Positions 28,367-35,091 of a DNA stretch of 52,140 bases are shown here, piece by piece (the first letter of the stretch is position 1; each line of letters opens with the position of its first letter). Location of the stretch: the NCBI RefSeq assembly GCF_001953305.1, contig NZ_MTFE01000010.1, forward strand, positions 5,160,719 to 5,212,858. Reading direction: 5' to 3'. Position numbers and translations under genes: made by a program. The notes beneath the pieces are model-generated. The model saw only the letters and a list, made by a program, of their open reading frames with translations. It ran no database searches and was not told the origin of the DNA. Source of the DNA: Cnuella takakiae (lineage in GTDB: Bacteria > Bacteroidota > Bacteroidia > Chitinophagales > Chitinophagaceae).

Positions 28367-29392
28367 TCAGCCCAACGGGAAATTAACCGTCAGAACACAT
28401 CCGCCGCTGCTCGAAATGCCGAACCGGAGGGTTCCCCTGTTCAGGTGGATCCGGTGCTGGATACTTTTGTACCCGGGACTTAGGCTGTTGGCGGATAAAT
28501 CAAAGCCTTGTCCGTCATCTTCGATGGACAAGGAAATTTGCCTGCTGTCTGCAGCGATCTTAAGCCAAACCCTTGTAGCCAGGCCATGACGTATAATTGT
28601 ACTCATATGCTCCTGAACAACCCGGTGAATGCCGGACAAGACATGCGGAGGTACCAGGTTCAGGAGGTCATTATCGTTGATCGCTATTTCGAAATGCAAG
28701 CCGGAAGCAAGTTTAACGCCTTCCAGAAAACCGCTTAGCGAATGTTCAAAGTCAGTGAATTGTACGGGCAAGGCATTGAGGTGATGGCTCAGGTTCCGGA
28801 TGTCGTCTATCACCTTACTGAGCAAATTGCTGCTCTTTTGTACCAGGGGCAATTGCGGATTGGCTGCAAGTTCCTGCCCCAGGAGCAGTTTACAGGTTGT
28901 CAGTACCTGGTTGATATTGTCGTGCAGTTCAAAAGCGATGTCTTCCCTCCGGGTAAAACGGCCATTTTCCCCAACCTGCTTTACCTGCTGCCTGCCCGCA
29001 TGCTCCTGCTTGTTTAATGCTTTCAGTAGGGTCTTTCGGTCCGTATAATCTTCCCCAAAGGTGATCATGCCAATGATCTGTCCCTGGCCATTCCGTACCA
29101 GTTTGCTGTGCCAGCTAAACAGCTTTAAACTGCCGTTCTTTGTCCTGATGTGGTTTTCGAACTGTTCCAGTAAGCCGACAGCCCCGGACATTATCTGGTC
29201 ATAAAAATGCTGGATTGCCCCCAGGTTCTCATGTTCCACAAACTGCTCGATCCATCGGCGCCCAATCACTTCGTGCCGGGCATACCCAATCATCTGACAA
29301 CCTTGGTCATTGATATAACCAACCGTGTGGTCGGCATTCAGGAAAAGCACCAGAACCGGTGCATCGCTAGTTTCAGGAAAGAAGGAGGGCAT
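28367..29392 (-). CDS. PAS-HisKA_3 histidine kinase with degenerate ATP-binding motifs
   Basis: A 341-residue protein: one PAS domain (about 10-125, ending 'TFGEDYTDRK'), the HisKA_3 motif 'EDIAFELHDNINQVL' with its His, and an ATPase-like domain. The N box reads 'VVQEHMSTIIRHGLA', where siblings have 'QEQLTNIRKHAQA', so the Mg-binding Asn is Thr. G1 'DDGQGFD' is kept, but G2 reads 'SPGYKSI' instead of 'GIGLQNI'. Autophosphorylation is therefore doubtful, although it could still dimerise or accept phosphate. The ATG at 29392 is chosen because a perfect -7 box (29432-29439) overlaps the earlier ATG at 29434. Confidence 0.85.
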   Translation of the reverse strand: MPSFFPETSDAPVLVLFLNADHTVGYINDQGCQMIGYARHEVIGRRWIEQFVEHENLGAIQHFYDQIMSGAVGLLEQFENHIRTKNGSLKLFSWHSKLVRNGQGQIIGMITFGEDYTDRKTLLKALNKQEHAGRQQVKQVGENGRFTRREDIAFELHDNINQVLTTCKLLLGQELAANPQLPLVQKSSNLLSKVIDDIRNLSHHLNALPVQFTDFEHSLSGFLEGVKLASGLHFEIAINDNDLLNLVPPHVLSGIHRVVQEHMSTIIRHGLATRVWLKIAADSRQISLSIEDDGQGFDLSANSLSPGYKSIQHRIHLNRGTLRFGISSSGGCVLTVNFPLG

Positions 29393-29431
29393 AGGTGCAG
29401 AGCGTTTCGGATAGCAGCTGTGATGTAAAAT

Positions 29432-29439
29432 CAAAAATA
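29432..29439 (-). promoter_or_regulatory. -7 box of the degenerate kinase gene
   Basis: TATTTTTG on the minus strand is a perfect TAnnTTTG match. It lies 39 bases before the ATG at 29392. Confidence 0.55.
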
Positions 29440-30141
29440 AACAGATAACCTGCTCGCCTTTACATAATTATAAATTCCATATTTACCCTCTAATGTCAAG
29501 TGGAACAGCAACCTGCAGGTGGCTCCCTGCCCAGATGTTCCTGCTGAATAAAAAACCTGCTTTCCCACCATTTTCCGGGTCATTGTAGCCGAAAAGCGCC
29601 GTTCCATACAGGACAACCCAGGTGTAAAGATAGCCTTGAATGAAAGGACGGTAGCATTTAGCGGTAAAAGGTACTTTGATAACGCTTATGGGTCGAACAA
29701 GTAGCCTGGACTGTAATGATATAAAATGGTTTGTTTAACATAGTTCTTTTGGCAACAATGAGGGGCGAAAGGCAGCACCAGGAAAGGCGTAATGCTCCCC
29801 TACGAGTCTTCAGGAGCACTGCAAGCCCGGAATTTGGAGGGTACGCTACAACAGCAGGAATGGAAGGATGCATTGTTGAAACCCTCGGAATTTCACTGAA
29901 AAAATAAGTGATCCATACAGCTGATTTCTGGACAACCGACCCGGTGGATTACTGCCGGCGCCAAAAGAAAACAACAGCAGACCTGTTATAGGACAAAGTG
30001 CTTTAGATACCTGGCGGGCCGGTGTTGTTGGTTTTATATAGGTCAATGTTTTATACAGTACTGAAGTTGCACACTTTGAGCTTTCGAAAAATCAGTAGAT
30101 TCTGGCCGACTGCACCATTCATGTTGTAGTGCAATGACTAC

Positions 30142-30171
30142 TTTGTTTTTTGCACCGCAACCCTATCTTTG
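30142..30171 (+). promoter_or_regulatory. Bacteroidota-type promoter of sRNA-like copy 2
   Basis: TTTG (30142-30145), 18 bases, then TATCTTTG (30164-30171): a perfect match to the -33/-7 pair used by the Bacteroidota primary sigma factor. The hairpin element starts three bases later. Confidence 0.7.
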
Positions 30172-30173
30172 TT

Positions 30174-30238
30174 CTGCTTATTCATCTAAGCAGTTAGTTT
30201 TGGTTGCGGCTCTGGTTTCTACCGGGGCCTATTTTTTT
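30174..30238 (+). ncRNA. Candidate small RNA element, copy 2 (best copy)
   Basis: Hairpin 1 CTGCTT...AAGCAG, linker TTAGTTTTGGTTGC, then terminator GGCTCTGG-TTTCTA-CCGGGGCC and seven T. It has a perfect promoter directly upstream and no room for a gene. Predicted RNA length is about 60 nt. Its end abuts the 3' end of the small convergent gene at 30240-30437. Confidence 0.6.
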
Positions 30239-30239
30239 G

Positions 30240-30437
30240 CTAGTCCCCGTCCTCATTGGATGGAGGTGAAAGGGTGAGTGCCCCATAGTGCTTTTTTGCT
30301 GTGTTGATCATTTCATCATTTAGGTTTCCCTCAAGGAAGTAACCCGACTGTGAAACAATCCAATCCTCACAGGTAAACCTTTCCAAAAATGTTAACAACA
30401 TTTCAAGCGAAGGAAATATCAATCTCAGGTACGGCAT
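30240..30437 (-). CDS. Small protein, paralogue of the one at 30692
   Basis: A 65-residue soluble protein from the ATG at 30437; the frame is open 12 codons further but the shorter form aligns with its neighbour. It begins 'MPYLRLIFPSLEMLLTFLE' and has '...DEMINTAKKHYGA' near its end. The plus-strand neighbour at 30692 has 'TIKFNSMEDIIDF' and 'DAELELARNGYGA' at the same positions, so the two are diverged paralogues. A type of small Bacteroidota protein with this 'F.S.E....F ... D.E...A...YGA' pattern seems familiar, but its function is unknown to me. Confidence 0.55.
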   Translation of the reverse strand: MPYLRLIFPSLEMLLTFLERFTCEDWIVSQSGYFLEGNLNDEMINTAKKHYGALTLSPPSNEDGD

Positions 30438-30691
30438 TTGATGCATCGAACAACTTCCTTGCCATAAATCCATAAACCCCTAGACGTCAACTCTTTAAAT
30501 TAAGCTACCTGGCTTTTCAAATAAACTTTAATCTGAATAAGCGGGTGAAAGTTTCTTACCAGGTACTATCATTTTCTTTCGCAATTCCAAAAACACAAAG
30601 TCAGCTGATCGAACATAAAAGGGAAAATGTAGTGAAAATGACATGATTGGCATTATGATTGGATCGCAGAGCATCCTTTAAGCCTATGAAT

Positions 30692-30880
30692 ATGAACGCA
30701 TTGACGATTAAGTTCAACTCTATGGAAGATATAATAGACTTTCAGATGATCACTGATATGCAACATTTTGATTTGGATCCCCAAAAATTTACGCTTTACT
30801 CTTTGTTTACAGACGCAGAACTTGAACTTGCCAGGAATGGTTACGGAGCCAAACCATATGAGCACTTTGTAGAAGAATAG
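30692..30880 (+). CDS. Small protein, paralogue of the one at 30240
   Basis: A 62-residue protein; an alternative ATG lies two codons upstream at 30686. It begins 'MNALTIKFNSMEDIIDFQM' and has '...FTDAELELARNGYGAKPYE' towards the end. It shares fold pattern and length with the minus-strand protein 250 bases away. No signal or membrane segment; no known function. Confidence 0.55.
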   Translation: MNALTIKFNSMEDIIDFQMITDMQHFDLDPQKFTLYSLFTDAELELARNGYGAKPYEHFVEE

Positions 30881-31365
30881 CTTCGTTGCCTTTTTAATAT
30901 TTTGTTGGCAAAGAACATCGGGTTGTCAAAGCACCGATAACAGCTATCAGAAATAATCGGGCTTTATATTAAAAGGTAATGCAAACACTAAGCACCGACA
31001 ATAAAGCAATTTTTATGCAGATGGAACGTATGCATTAATGTGCCTTTTTACACTGGAAGATTAGCCACATAAAACCATTGCCACCGTCATTTTCAAAGGA
31101 TGAATGGGCAGGTGTTACATAGACCCCTAAATGATGATGTATACCTGAATACCAGGAACAATCCCTTTATTATCACACTTTGGTTGATCAGGTAAATAGC
31201 TTAAACAAACCCGCATAAAAGGATATACTACACTAATTATTTATAAAACGTTTTACTGCATGCTGTACGGGCCTATTTATGCCTATACCATTCACCTGTT
31301 CTATAGTGTGTATCATCCTAAACAACTGCTTAGGACTTTTACTATGGACGTCTAAGGAATCTTAC
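30881..31365. other. Intergenic region
   Basis: About 480 bases upstream of the second Glu-receiver module. No coding signal or strong hairpin was found. Confidence 0.4.
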
Positions 31366-31373
31366 TACATTTG
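31366..31373 (+). promoter_or_regulatory. -7 box of the second Glu-receiver gene
   Basis: TACATTTG is a perfect TAnnTTTG box, 37 bases before the ATG at 31411. The surrounding CTTACTACATTTG is identical to that before 33682, and a TTTTACT block lies about 17 bases upstream in both. Confidence 0.7.
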
Positions 31374-31410
31374 CAGCTAACAAGCTCTTCCTTATCCTAT
31401 CAGCTTTTTC

Positions 31411-31839
31411 ATGCGTATACTTATCCTTGATGATGACCAAAATGCGTTTGCATTAACTGAAAGCCTTTTAAAAGAAGCAATTCCAGGTGTCACAATTCTT
31501 CATGCCTATCATGAGCATATCCTATTCAGAATATTGAAGGATCTATCAACCGGGGGTGAGCAGCCGCTTGACCTTATATTGCTTGAACTTCATATACCAG
31601 GTTTCAATGCGCATGAATTAATCATGGCGTTGAAAGAAAATGCTTTAACAAGGGAAATTCCAGTGGCATTTTTCTCCCGCTCCAAAAACCCCAAGAACTA
31701 CCTTTTTGCTTCCCGTCTAAATACACCACTTTTTCTCAAAGGAGAGCGGCTTATCGACCAGGCCCAGGCTATTCATAAATTGATAAACTGGTATAATAGC
31801 CTCATGCCGGATAACACCGCATATAAGGCGATACTTTGA
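31411..31839 (+). CDS. Receiver-only protein with Glu in place of phosphoacceptor Asp
   Basis: A 142-residue single REC domain. The acidic cluster is D7-D9 in 'MRILILDDD'. Beta3 reads 'LDLILLELHIPGF', with Glu59 at the phosphoacceptor position. The beta4 Ser is in 'AFFSRSKNPKNYL' and the beta5 Lys in 'TPLFLKGERLIDQA'. It is nearly collinear with the proteins at 2590 and 33682 and keeps all other receiver hallmarks, so Glu looks selected rather than a sign of decay. It has its own promoter and terminator. The canonical receiver gene immediately downstream is broken (32015). Confidence 0.9.
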   Translation: MRILILDDDQNAFALTESLLKEAIPGVTILHAYHEHILFRILKDLSTGGEQPLDLILLELHIPGFNAHELIMALKENALTREIPVAFFSRSKNPKNYLFASRLNTPLFLKGERLIDQAQAIHKLINWYNSLMPDNTAYKAIL

Positions 31840-31868
31840 CCTAATTATTTTGGTACGTTATAGTATGT

Positions 31869-31898
31869 CCCGGTATTTCACCCGGGGCTCTTTTTTTT
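31869..31898 (+). terminator. Intrinsic terminator of the second Glu-receiver gene
   Basis: CCCGG/CCGGG stem with loop TATTTCAC, then GGCTC and eight T. It is a variant of the terminators at 3036 and 34138. Confidence 0.65.
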
Positions 31899-32014
31899 CA
31901 AAAAAACCTTTGCAGGCATTTCACCTCTGTTCTACCCGTCATTTTTGGCGCTTTCACCTAATTACAGGAGAGCAGGAATTATTGCCTGGTAGTTATACTT
32001 TACAACCCTGTGAT

Positions 32015-32422
32015 ATGCTGGTATTAATTGCTGATGATGATCATGACCAACAGGAGCTCTAAAAATCCTGTATTGCTGAAATTCACAGTAGCATTGAACT
32101 AATGTTTGCTCAAAACGGCTATGAGCTAATGAGTAATTTGGCAGATTGTGATTTGCATAGGCAGATGCCGGACCTGATCCTCCTGGACTTGAACATGCCT
32201 TATATGGATGGACGGACAGTGCTGGCCAGTATAAAAGAGGATCAGAAGTATAGCAAGATTCCAATTGTTATACTTACCGCTTCAGAAAACGCCATTGACA
32301 GGTTTTTTGGTAAAATGATCAAAACGCCATTCTTCCGTAAAGGGTATGACAAAGAGGAGTGTTTGGCATTGCTGAAAATGATTTTTCAAACATACCTGCC
32401 CAGCGCCGCTATATCTAGGTAG
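32015..32422 (+). pseudogene. Receiver gene interrupted by one in-frame TAA
   Basis: Reading through the TAA at 32060-32062 gives one complete 135-residue receiver. The first part, 'MLVLIADDDHDQQEL', is followed in the same frame by 'KSCIAEIHSSIELMF...', 'PDLILLDLNMPYMDGRTVL' and 'TPFFRKGYDKEEC'. The intact relative at 3168 has 'DQQAIYKECIAEID', so the stop replaces its Tyr codon (TAT or TAC to TAA). No frameshift is seen and the remainder is well conserved, so the change is recent or the stop is tolerated. It lies downstream of the Glu-receiver gene, as 3168 does in the first module. Confidence 0.85.
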
Positions 32423-33176
32423 GAACCATTAAAACTTCTTAAGGGGTTTGCTCTAACGCCTCACCTTGTATACAAATTTGTTTTAATCGATGAGGAGGTT
32501 AGCATAAATTAGTGCTTCATCTACCATCCCCAGGAATGCCCCACCTTTCACCAAACGAAATATGTTTGCTTTTACCATTGGCAGCTTTATGCTATAAGGT
32601 CGCACAGGAAACGGTAAAACTTATCAAAATGTAAAGTCGCTTTGCTCTTCCATACGACGCAACAAGATGCCTGCACAAGCAGGCATCTTTATTTTGCTAC
32701 TGCTATATTATTCCAGGTAAGGATAGTTTGTCCTTTAAGGGTAGCCTTCCGCTTCCGCTGATCAGGCTGTCATCCAGGAATCAGGACTGGCACATTTGGC
32801 CCCATAGCTTTAGAGTAGCAAAACCTACCTACACTCAATGGTACCCATTAGAACAGAAGTGTTCCGCAAGGAAAACATCCATGAAAAAAACGGTGGTAAA
32901 GCCTTTTTCCTGGTGTTCAAACGATATTCAGGAGAAAAAACATCGGCAGGGTTAAATGCCATAATCCTTAAGGCCGCATATGGGTAGCCTACCCAGGCAA
33001 CAGCATTTTGCAATGGGCGTGCCATATGATTACAGTTTGAAGCAGTAGTGACCAGCCTAAGTCAAAATAGAGGGAGAAGAGAAATCAGGCGGATAGATCA
33101 GGAACTTAACTTAAAGTTTTAAAGAAAAAGTAGTACCTGTACTACACTGTATAAATACTTAAACTACCACCTTTGT
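32423..33176. other. Gene-poor stretch
   Basis: About 750 bases with one strong terminator (32665-32697) and no recognisable gene. Confidence 0.45.
32665..32697 (+). terminator. Intrinsic terminator
   Basis: A perfect 10-bp stem AGATGCCTGC/GCAGGCATCT with loop ACAA, then TTATTTT. It lies 240 bases after the broken receiver gene. Confidence 0.75.
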
Positions 33177-33243
33177 GCTGCTAATTCCTTATACCAGTTA
33201 AGTATGGTTGCGGCCTTTGTTTCTACAGGGGCTACTTTATTTG
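33177..33243 (+). ncRNA. Candidate small RNA element, copy 3
   Basis: A weak hairpin 1 (CTGCT...CCAG), linker AGTATGGTTGCG, and terminator GCCTTTG-TTTCTA-CAGGGGC followed by TACTTTATTTG. The upstream box CACCTTTG (33168-33175) is one mismatch from the -7 consensus. It directly borders the PAS relic. Confidence 0.45.
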
Positions 33244-33245
33244 CC

Positions 33246-33494
33246 TCACTGCTCCGGAATTCTATGGTTGCTTAATTGTTTGACTTCATCTTCAGTCAAC
33301 TCCTTCGTCAGTTTGGTAAAACCAACAACCTTTCCGCTCTCGTCATGCAAAGCAGTAATGATAATACTTGCATAAAAAATAGTTCCATTCTTTCTAACTC
33401 CAGGCCCGGAGTGTTTCACCCTTCCTTCCCTTGCTGCTTGTTCCAGGAAACGCTCCGGTGGGAGTTCATTGCGTTGCTCAGGAAGGTACTTACT
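33246..33494 (-). pseudogene. PAS-domain relic
   Basis: The minus strand encodes, without a start codon, 'SKYLPEQRNELPPERFLEQA', 'AREGRVKHSGPGVRKNG' and 'TIFYASIIITALHDESGKVV', then 'GFTKLTKELTEDEV' and a stop at 33246. This is the second half of a PAS domain of the common 'W.VRKDG..FW....ITAL.DE.G...GF.KVTRDLTE' type. It has no start, no N-terminal half and no kinase part, so it is a remnant of a sensor gene. It is flanked on both sides by copies of the sRNA-like element. Confidence 0.75.
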
Positions 33495-33498
33495 CTAA

Positions 33499-33549
33499 TT
33501 AAGCAGTCTGGTTTTGATGCGATTTCGTTTTCTTCAGGGGACCTTTTTG
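33499..33549 (+). repeat. Degenerate copy 4 of the sRNA-like element
   Basis: TTAAGCAGTCTGGTTTTGAT aligns with the linker of copy 1. The hairpin that follows is eroded, but the T run (ACCTTTTTGC) remains. Confidence 0.45.
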
Positions 33550-33636
33550 CTTTTACCCGTCCTAAAACCAAAATGGAGTTATGCACAAAAAACTACCAGA
33601 ACAGTAATTTTACTTAAAAGACAGTGGTATACTTAC

Positions 33637-33644
33637 TACATTTG
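33637..33644 (+). promoter_or_regulatory. -7 box of the third Glu-receiver gene
   Basis: TACATTTG, a perfect TAnnTTTG box, 37 bases before the ATG. It sits in the same CTTACTACATTTG context as the box at 31366. Confidence 0.7.
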
Positions 33645-33681
33645 AGCACAACAAGCTCTTCAGTACCCTACTGCCTACCGC

Positions 33682-34110
33682 ATGCGTATTCTTATTTTGG
33701 ATGACAACCAAGATGCTTTTGCATTAACTGACAACCTCTTAAAGGATTGTATTCAAGGTGCAATCACCTTTTATGCAAACGAAGAGATTGCCTTATACAA
33801 ATTGCTGGAGCATCTTTCAAAAAGAGGTGAACTTCTTCCCGATCTGATCCTGATCGAATTACATATGCCTGGTTTTGATGCCTGGGAGATGCTAAAAGAG
33901 CTGCAACGGAAATCAGAGACGAGGGTAATTCCAATTGCCTTTTTCACCCGGTTGAAAAGCGCAAAAAGCCACCTTTTTGCATCCCGGTTGAACACACCCT
34001 TATTTTATAAAGGCAAAAGGTTTATAGATCAGGCATACGCGATTCATAAACTAAAGAAGTGGTTTGACAACCTTGCTCCTACGGATAATTCCTATCAATC
34101 TATATTCTAA
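33682..34110 (+). CDS. Receiver-only protein with Glu in place of phosphoacceptor Asp
   Basis: A 142-residue single REC domain. The acidic pair is D7-D8 in 'MRILILDDNQDAF'. Beta3 reads 'PDLILIELHMPGFDAW', with Glu59. The beta4 Thr is in 'AFFTRLKSAKSHL' and the beta5 Lys in 'TPLFYKGKRFIDQA'. It is closest to 31411: both start 'MRILILDD', share the promoter, and end with 'Y..I(L/F)'. It is followed by its own terminator and then by a broken receiver of a different subfamily. With 2590 and 31411 it makes three paralogous phosphoacceptor-Glu receivers in one window. Confidence 0.9.
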   Translation: MRILILDDNQDAFALTDNLLKDCIQGAITFYANEEIALYKLLEHLSKRGELLPDLILIELHMPGFDAWEMLKELQRKSETRVIPIAFFTRLKSAKSHLFASRLNTPLFYKGKRFIDQAYAIHKLKKWFDNLAPTDNSYQSIF

Positions 34111-34137
34111 CATTGTTATTCTGATATACTACAATCG

Positions 34138-34167
34138 GCCCTGGTTTCTACCGGGGCTCTTCATTTT
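34138..34167 (+). terminator. Intrinsic terminator of the third Glu-receiver gene
   Basis: GCCCTGG-TTTCTA-CCGGGGC followed by TCTTCATTTT. It has the same TTTCTA loop as the terminator of the first Glu-receiver. Confidence 0.75.
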
Positions 34168-34218
34168 GAATTGGTCCATCAATTGTATGCCGTACTCTAA
34201 ACCACCTTATGGCAAGCA

Positions 34219-34632
34219 ATGGCCCCCATTTTGATCCTGAAAGATGACCAGGAGGACCAGGAAATATTTGAAACGGCTTTTTATAAGCTTCAAATTCCAA
34301 ATAGGCGACAGTACTTTGAGAATGGCCAAACGTTTTTGGATTTTTTAAGAGGCGCTCAAGAACAACCTTTCATAATCTTATCCGATATCCGGGTTGGCGT
34401 GATGAATGGCCTGGAACTCAGAGATGAAATTCAAAAGGATGATTATCTGAGAAGAAAGGGTATTCCCTTTGTATTTCTTACCACAGACTACAGGAAAAAA
34501 GTTGTTGAATAAGCCTATGACTTAACGGTTCAGGGCTTTTTTGTTAAGGCTTATACTATTGAACAGGTAGAAGATCAGTTGAAACTGATAGTGCAATACT
34601 GGAGTAATTGCAAGCATCCAAATTCAGCCTGA
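34219..34632 (+). pseudogene. Receiver gene interrupted by one in-frame TAA
   Basis: The first 97 codons encode a receiver N-terminal part: 'MAPILILKDDQEDQ', phosphoacceptor in 'FIILSDIRVGVMNGLEL', and beta4 'VFLTTD'. After the TAA at 34510-34512 the same frame continues for 39 codons with 'AYDLTVQGFFVKAYTIEQVE' and 'DQLKLIVQYW', which is exactly the missing alpha4-beta5-alpha5 with the conserved Lys. The usual 'FVKP' is 'FVKA'. The TAA could derive from CAA (Gln) by one change. This receiver subfamily, with 'SDI...MNGLELR', is common in Bacteroidota and differs from 3168. Confidence 0.82.
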
Positions 34633-35091
34633 GTGAGGATTACCGCTTAAACGAACCGACCTCATAGAATATTGGGTAAAGGTTTGCTTTCTTAGCCGAG
34701 ACCTGGGCCTCCCCCCTTTGCGCCGATTAGTCATCTTGCCGCCAAATCCTGGGAATGTGATGGTGCCGGCGGTGGGGTCGTAGACCCGGGAAGTGCCCCT
34801 CCTTGTTTTGCAGACCTTAACCACGGCTATCTCGTCCTTTACGCTGGTATAACCTGCCAGATTACGGCTTCTTTTTGGTTCCTCCAGCCAGGAGCATCGG
34901 CCGGCCTATTTACTCTGGAGCACCACAACCCGACTAGCGCCTGCAAACTGTCAATAGTCAAAGGAATGCTCCTAACCGGCCAACTTTACCTTAAAGCGAA
35001 AAGCGAAATAGCAATACTTTATGGTTATCAGGAATTGCAAGTCAGCTGCTGAAACTCGATACCCATTAATGGCAGGCACATGGCCGATTGC
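34633..35091. other. Gene-poor stretch
   Basis: About 460 bases. A minus-strand open frame (34624-34824, extendable without a start to about 34905) is Arg/Gly-rich and unlike anything I know; I do not call it. Confidence 0.4.

Larger units (their letters stand above)
29393..30173. other. Gene-poor stretch
   Basis: Promoter region of the kinase at 28367 plus about 700 bases with no coding signal, ending at the promoter of sRNA-like copy 2. Confidence 0.4.

Noticed and set aside
32015-34632. Programmed stop-codon recoding as the cause of the two TAA-interrupted receivers
   Set aside because: The stops replace different residues (Tyr and probably Gln) in different subfamilies with no shared downstream structure; independent nonsense mutations explain them better.
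34624-34905. Arg/Gly-rich minus-strand open frame, extendable upstream without a start codon
   Set aside because: The amino-acid pattern looks like a GC-rich chance frame; no domain or start supports it.
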